Assembly: GCA_022575985.1 (NCBI GenBank)
Contig: JAKSXM010000272.1
Span: forward strand, 20,704,501 to 20,768,500
Length of the DNA: 64,000 nt
Direction of reading: 5' to 3'
Source: Anagrus nilaparvatae
Lineage: Eukaryota; Arthropoda; Insecta; Hymenoptera; Mymaridae
Shown here: in pieces, positions 60,036 through 64,000 of the stretch
Numbering within the stretch: the stretch's first letter is position 1
Layout of the letters: each line of letters opens with the position of its first letter
Program-made: the position numbers and the translations under genes
The notes under the pieces: generated by a model
Told to the model about the DNA's origin: nothing
Database searches by the model: none
What the model saw: only the letters and a program-made list of their open reading frames with translations

Positions 60036-62472
60036 TATTAATCTAAACTTAAAAATCATTTGCCGCAAGTTTTTGAAACCCTAATTTAAGATTTCTCCAA
60101 ATTAAAGAATTCATATAATTTGACGTTCTTTATAAATTCTTGACCCTTTTTTGGCAGTAAATAAATAAAGAAAACATTTTAACGTACGTATTAAAGAAAT
60201 TTATTAATTTTTTTTAATATTAAATAACATTAACTTTAATTATATATAAATATAATATATTTATAAGTCGAGATCAGGCACTTGTCTATATAATTTATTA
60301 CATAAGAAAAATGTATAATTATTGGTATATGTATGTGTAAAATAAGATTTTGCTGAAAAAAATTAGTATACGTAAATTTTTGCATATCGCAGCCTGTTCG
60401 CACTTAAAATGAACTTATCAAAAGTTTAGGTCACACTAATTTCTATTTTTATGGCTGTGATCTTTAATATATTATTCTGAATCAAATTGAGAAAATAGAG
60501 TCTAAAATTTGGCCGAAAAGTTCTATTTTAATAAGCAATTATTATGATAAAATATAGTATTTTTTTTAAGGGGAAAAATTATTAAGTTGAAGACCTTAAA
60601 AACTTTTGAAAAATTTTAATTTTCTATATATTTTTTTTAGTTGTGTTATAAATTTTCATAAGGTGATTTCACCTTTTATAAATTTTGTTCATAATCTGAA
60701 CCTCAAGTTAAATAGAATATTTAATTAAACTGTCTACATTCTCGTTTTTAACTGGTCAAAGTTTTACCTATAGGCTCTAATTTTTTTCAGCAAATGGATT
60801 TTAGACTTATTTTACATTTCAGTATGTAATACATACTGGATATAATTGAATTTTATTATATACCTATATCACTAATATCACGTCACGCACTTCTATATAT
60901 TAAAAGAGATTGTATACATAATACATAAAGAAGTTGCAAAATTAATTTTTTTTTTTTAGAAATAATTAACATTTTTTTAAAATTAAAATAAATATAATAA
61001 TCAAATTATTATACTATAAATTACAAACAAATATATTATACTAGTCAAAATTTGTGAAATGAATCCTGGTCAAGTCAGGTCAACCTACCAAAGTGGTCCA
61101 TATTTTAAGATAGGGTTCAAAAATCGAAAAAATTATAATTTTTCAGTTTTGGTCTTAAACTCTCTTACTTTTTAGGCTTTTTAAATTTCCGAAATAGCGA
61201 AAGAATCCCTAGATATTTTACGTAAAGTTTGGAAAATATTTGTAATCTAGGAGTTTCCTGGTAAACCCGTCTTTGACATTAATTTTTCGGGAAAACTCCG
61301 AAAAAACCCATCGTTCTCAAAATTATACTGCATTTTCAAATCGTACGTTTTTCACTGACCATAAATTTAGAACACATTACTATTTTATAGTTATAAAAGA
61401 AAAATTTGTATAGGTCATCTAAAAACATATTATTTGAAGATTTTCAAGTCCAATGTTGAGCGCGAAAAACATTACGAAAGTACTGTTTTTTAATATTTTG
61501 TAAAAATAACTTTTTCCGGGTTAGCTTGCGTTTTTCCTGAAAAACAGAGCCAGGAACGGGTTTACCAGAAATTCAGATCGTTAGTTTAAAATCATTTTTC
61601 AAGCTTTCATCTCAACATACACCTATGAAATCTAGGAACTTTACTGCAGATATTCAGAAAAATTAAAAAGTTTTAGTGAAAATAAAAATTACATCCTCGA
61701 TTACTGAAACCTCCCTTAAAATGTAGTCCAGCATTTAAGGCCTGAACTACAAATCAGTAATTATATCACAAATTTTTCTTTTTTTGAGTATTTATTAAAA
61801 AAATTTTATGCAGATTTATAAATAAGTAAATTTTTATAATTTTATATTTTTATCTTGATATTAATTTTAATATTCATAATTATGTAAATTTTGATAATTT
61901 TAATCCCTTATATCATAATATTTTAAAGATATTTTTTAAAATTGAGAAAAAATGTATATTAAATTATTTTTTTATCACTTCATTTATAATTTAAATTTTA
62001 AAATTTAAATAGCCTAAATTTTTTTTTTTAATTTACAAATAAATTAATACTAAAAAAATAATTAACTTTTTATATTAACAAAATAAAATCGATAAAATCT
62101 CATTTTTTTTTATAATAAGATATATTGCACGCAAGATAAGAATTATATTAAAATTTTTTCGTTGTTTCTTATTAAATATGAAAAATAAAAAAATTATTAC
62201 ACAACAAAATATTTTTTTTCCAAACAAACATGTAAAAACATTTTATACACGTGCATCACATTTTTTTTAAAAAACATTTTCTTTTACATATTATTATCAC
62301 CAAAACGCATAAAAACTATATTTTGATCAGTGCCGGATTTAGGTTGTAGGTACCCAATGATAACAAAATTTTGGGGGTCTTTTTGAATAGCTTAATTTTT
62401 GGGGTATCGTAGGCCGAGCCTACTATGCCTACATGGTAAATCCAGCACCAGCAGATTTTGATTACTTTTTTT
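60036..62472. other. Gene-free stretch with a decayed inverted repeat
   Basis: 60.04-61.05 kb is AT-rich with nothing recognised. About 61060-61750 is a decayed foldback (TTCCTGGTAAACCCGTCTTTG at 61255 against the complement of CAGGAACGGGTTTACCAGAAA at 61551). 61.8-62.47 kb is AT-rich and would include the ABHD3 3' untranslated region. Confidence 0.45.
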
Positions 62473-63927
62473 TTAAAATGCTGGGTGATCTTCACCGATA
62501 GTAAAAACAGCAGTGAAAAATTGTGAAAAAATTTTTCCAATATATTGTTCTTCTCTTAATGGCCAAAAACCTTCTAAAAAACCAATATGTCCACCACGTG
62601 ATGTTATAACTAATGCAACATTTTTTGAATTACTTACTTCTGTTACAGGAATTACTGTAAAAAAATTTGTTTTGTTCTATAATTAAGTAATTTTCATATA
62701 CACTATAAACATATATTGCTTGAAATTTCAAGCATTTGCTAGAATATTCAAGCAGGCATTTAAGCAGCTACCCAAAAATTAATTAAAATGACAAAAAACT
62801 ATGCAAAATTTCATAATTTAACCACATCCATACAAAAAAAGTTGATTTTATAATGATATAAGATTTGATTCACGCAATTGCTAGAATTTTCAAGCAATAT
62901 ATTTTTACAGTTTATTATTACCTTGTAATGGCTGAAATGGATCATCAGCTGCACTTAAGCAAAGTAAAGGTATTCTTACATGATGAAATTTCGTATGAAG
63001 TGATGCATTTGCATAATATTCTTCAGCATCTCTATAACCAAAGTGTCTAGCTGTGAATACTTCATCAAATTCACGAACAGTCTTACTCTAGAAAATATTA
63101 TATTTTTATGTAGATTTATAAGATTGAATTAGGGTAATTTATTAAAATCAGAGGAATTACAAATGAAAAGATCACACTTTCTCGAATGGAATCATTATAT
63201 ATTTATTTTAACAATTTTCAAGTCAAGGAGCCTACTTAGGCCACAGTAAATAGGCACCCTTCTGTGTAACAATTGTGCTGTTTATGTGGATAAATCACTA
63301 ATCGGGTGGATAAAAAATGAATAATAAAAGTATCTGTTAATTGAAGCTTTTAGAGAACTTTTTTTCCAATGATTAAAAATCTAAAAATTTGGGTTTAAAA
63401 TCGTAATTTTTTATGACTGACCATTTCCAACTTTATTTCCGGTATATTAAACTAATTAAATACATATTTCTAAATTTTTGAATAAAGAAATTAGCAAAAA
63501 AATAGAATGAAAAATATGATTTTTCAAATTCACTAAATTTCCTCTCAAATATGTTGCTATATTAATAAGTACAATTTTGAGCTTGAGAAAGCTAGTAAAA
63601 AAAAGGCCAAAAACCAACCTAATCACCCTATCTGTTGAGGTGTAATTTCTTCATTTGCAAATCACCTTAAATATCGAAAAAATTTTACTAACTTTATATA
63701 CAGTTTTTAAATCTAATTTTAAAAAGTCTGTATCATCGCCAAAATGGCCTTTTAAAATTTGTTGTAGATTGTCACATAAATGTTTATTTAACATTAAATT
63801 AATGTATGGTTTTTCAATACTTTTCATTGCTTCAAATATATTTATTGGTACTGATATTATAAATGCAGCTTTTAATTTTCCGATTGCATTACCTCCTTGT
63901 TGTACTAAATAATTTCCTAAAAGTAGG
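62473..63927 (-). CDS. ABHD3: ABHD1/ABHD3-type alpha/beta hydrolase, 3' exons, partial
   Basis: Three exons are visible: 63927-63693, 63087-62922 and 62654-62473. Phases agree, and the acceptor at 63928 shows that more exons lie beyond the window. The visible 194 residues or so start after the nucleophile elbow (LLLGNYLVQQGGNAIGKLKA). They contain SKTVREFDEVFTARHFGYRD, the acid-residue region IPLLCLSAADDPFQP and the catalytic-histidine motif RGGHIGFLEG. The C-terminus is FTIGEDHPAF. Family members are single-pass membrane hydrolases acting on medium-chain or oxidised phosphatidylcholines (ABHD3) or of unclear substrate (ABHD1). The serine motif is outside the window, so which paralogue this is cannot be settled. 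A MITE ends about 10 bp from the donor of the middle exon. Confidence 0.92.
62701..62912. mobile_element. Tc1/mariner-type MITE (CACTGTAAAA family), copy 2
   Basis: The left end CACTATAAAC follows TA at 62699-62700 and the right end is ATTTTTACAG near 62910. The interior block TTGATTTTATAATGATATAAG is the complement of a block in the copy at 45296-45586. It sits in the last intron of the ABHD3-like gene. Confidence 0.6.
63088..63692. other. ABHD3-like intron
   Basis: Begins GTTAGT (minus strand) and ends TTTCTAG. AT-rich, with no recognisable insert. Confidence 0.6.
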
Positions 63928-64000
63928 CTGAAAAAAAATTTTTTAATTAATTTTTGTTTAAATTATAGATTAAAAAAATTGTTAACTATATATGAGAAAT

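Overview
The window is eukaryotic nuclear DNA, very AT-rich (estimated by eye at about three quarters A+T), with GT-AG introns, host genes in short exons and many decayed non-coding mobile elements. Radial-spoke gene RSPH1, an R1/jockey-type LINE remnant and a TTAA-flanked MITE fit an arthropod, most likely an insect with flagellated sperm. The exact lineage cannot be fixed from the sequence alone.

Layout. 1-16.28 kb: no coding exon recognised; AT-rich spacer and MITE-like repeats, including a TTAA-flanked MITE at 6.1-6.7 kb. 16.29-16.41 kb: last exon of RBM42 (+). 16.59-34.44 kb: RSPH1 (+), six exons, with introns of about 7.4 and 7.5 kb filled by foldback elements, a hairpin element and a 5'-truncated LINE. 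35.30-37.73 kb (-): an intact, spliced, 783-residue protein built on a non-LTR retrotransposon reverse transcriptase in which all three catalytic aspartates are replaced; it looks like a domesticated host gene. 38.8-39.8 kb: second copy of a foldback family with 140-bp units. 41.8-44.9 kb (-): a four-exon gene for an unrecognised 195-residue protein. 47.23-48.73 kb (+): EI24. 50.82-52.34 kb (-): TBRG1. 52.65-54.48 kb (-): WDR12. 55.2-60.0 kb: a giant imperfect palindrome with a nested insertion. 62.47-63.93 kb (-): the 3' exons of an ABHD1/ABHD3-type alpha/beta hydrolase that runs off the window.

The genes are not one pathway: RBM42 (RNA binding), RSPH1 (axoneme), EI24 (ER membrane, autophagy), TBRG1 (nuclear FYR-domain protein), WDR12 (ribosome biogenesis), ABHD3 (phospholipid hydrolysis). 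The 47-54.5 kb block is compact, with introns of about 60-310 bp, while RSPH1 is heavily invaded.

The most notable item is the reverse-transcriptase-derived gene: long open frame, host-like base composition, a short spliced intron, a lysine/arginine-rich tail where the endonuclease would be, and a triple loss of catalytic aspartates. All other retroelement remnants seen here are broken.
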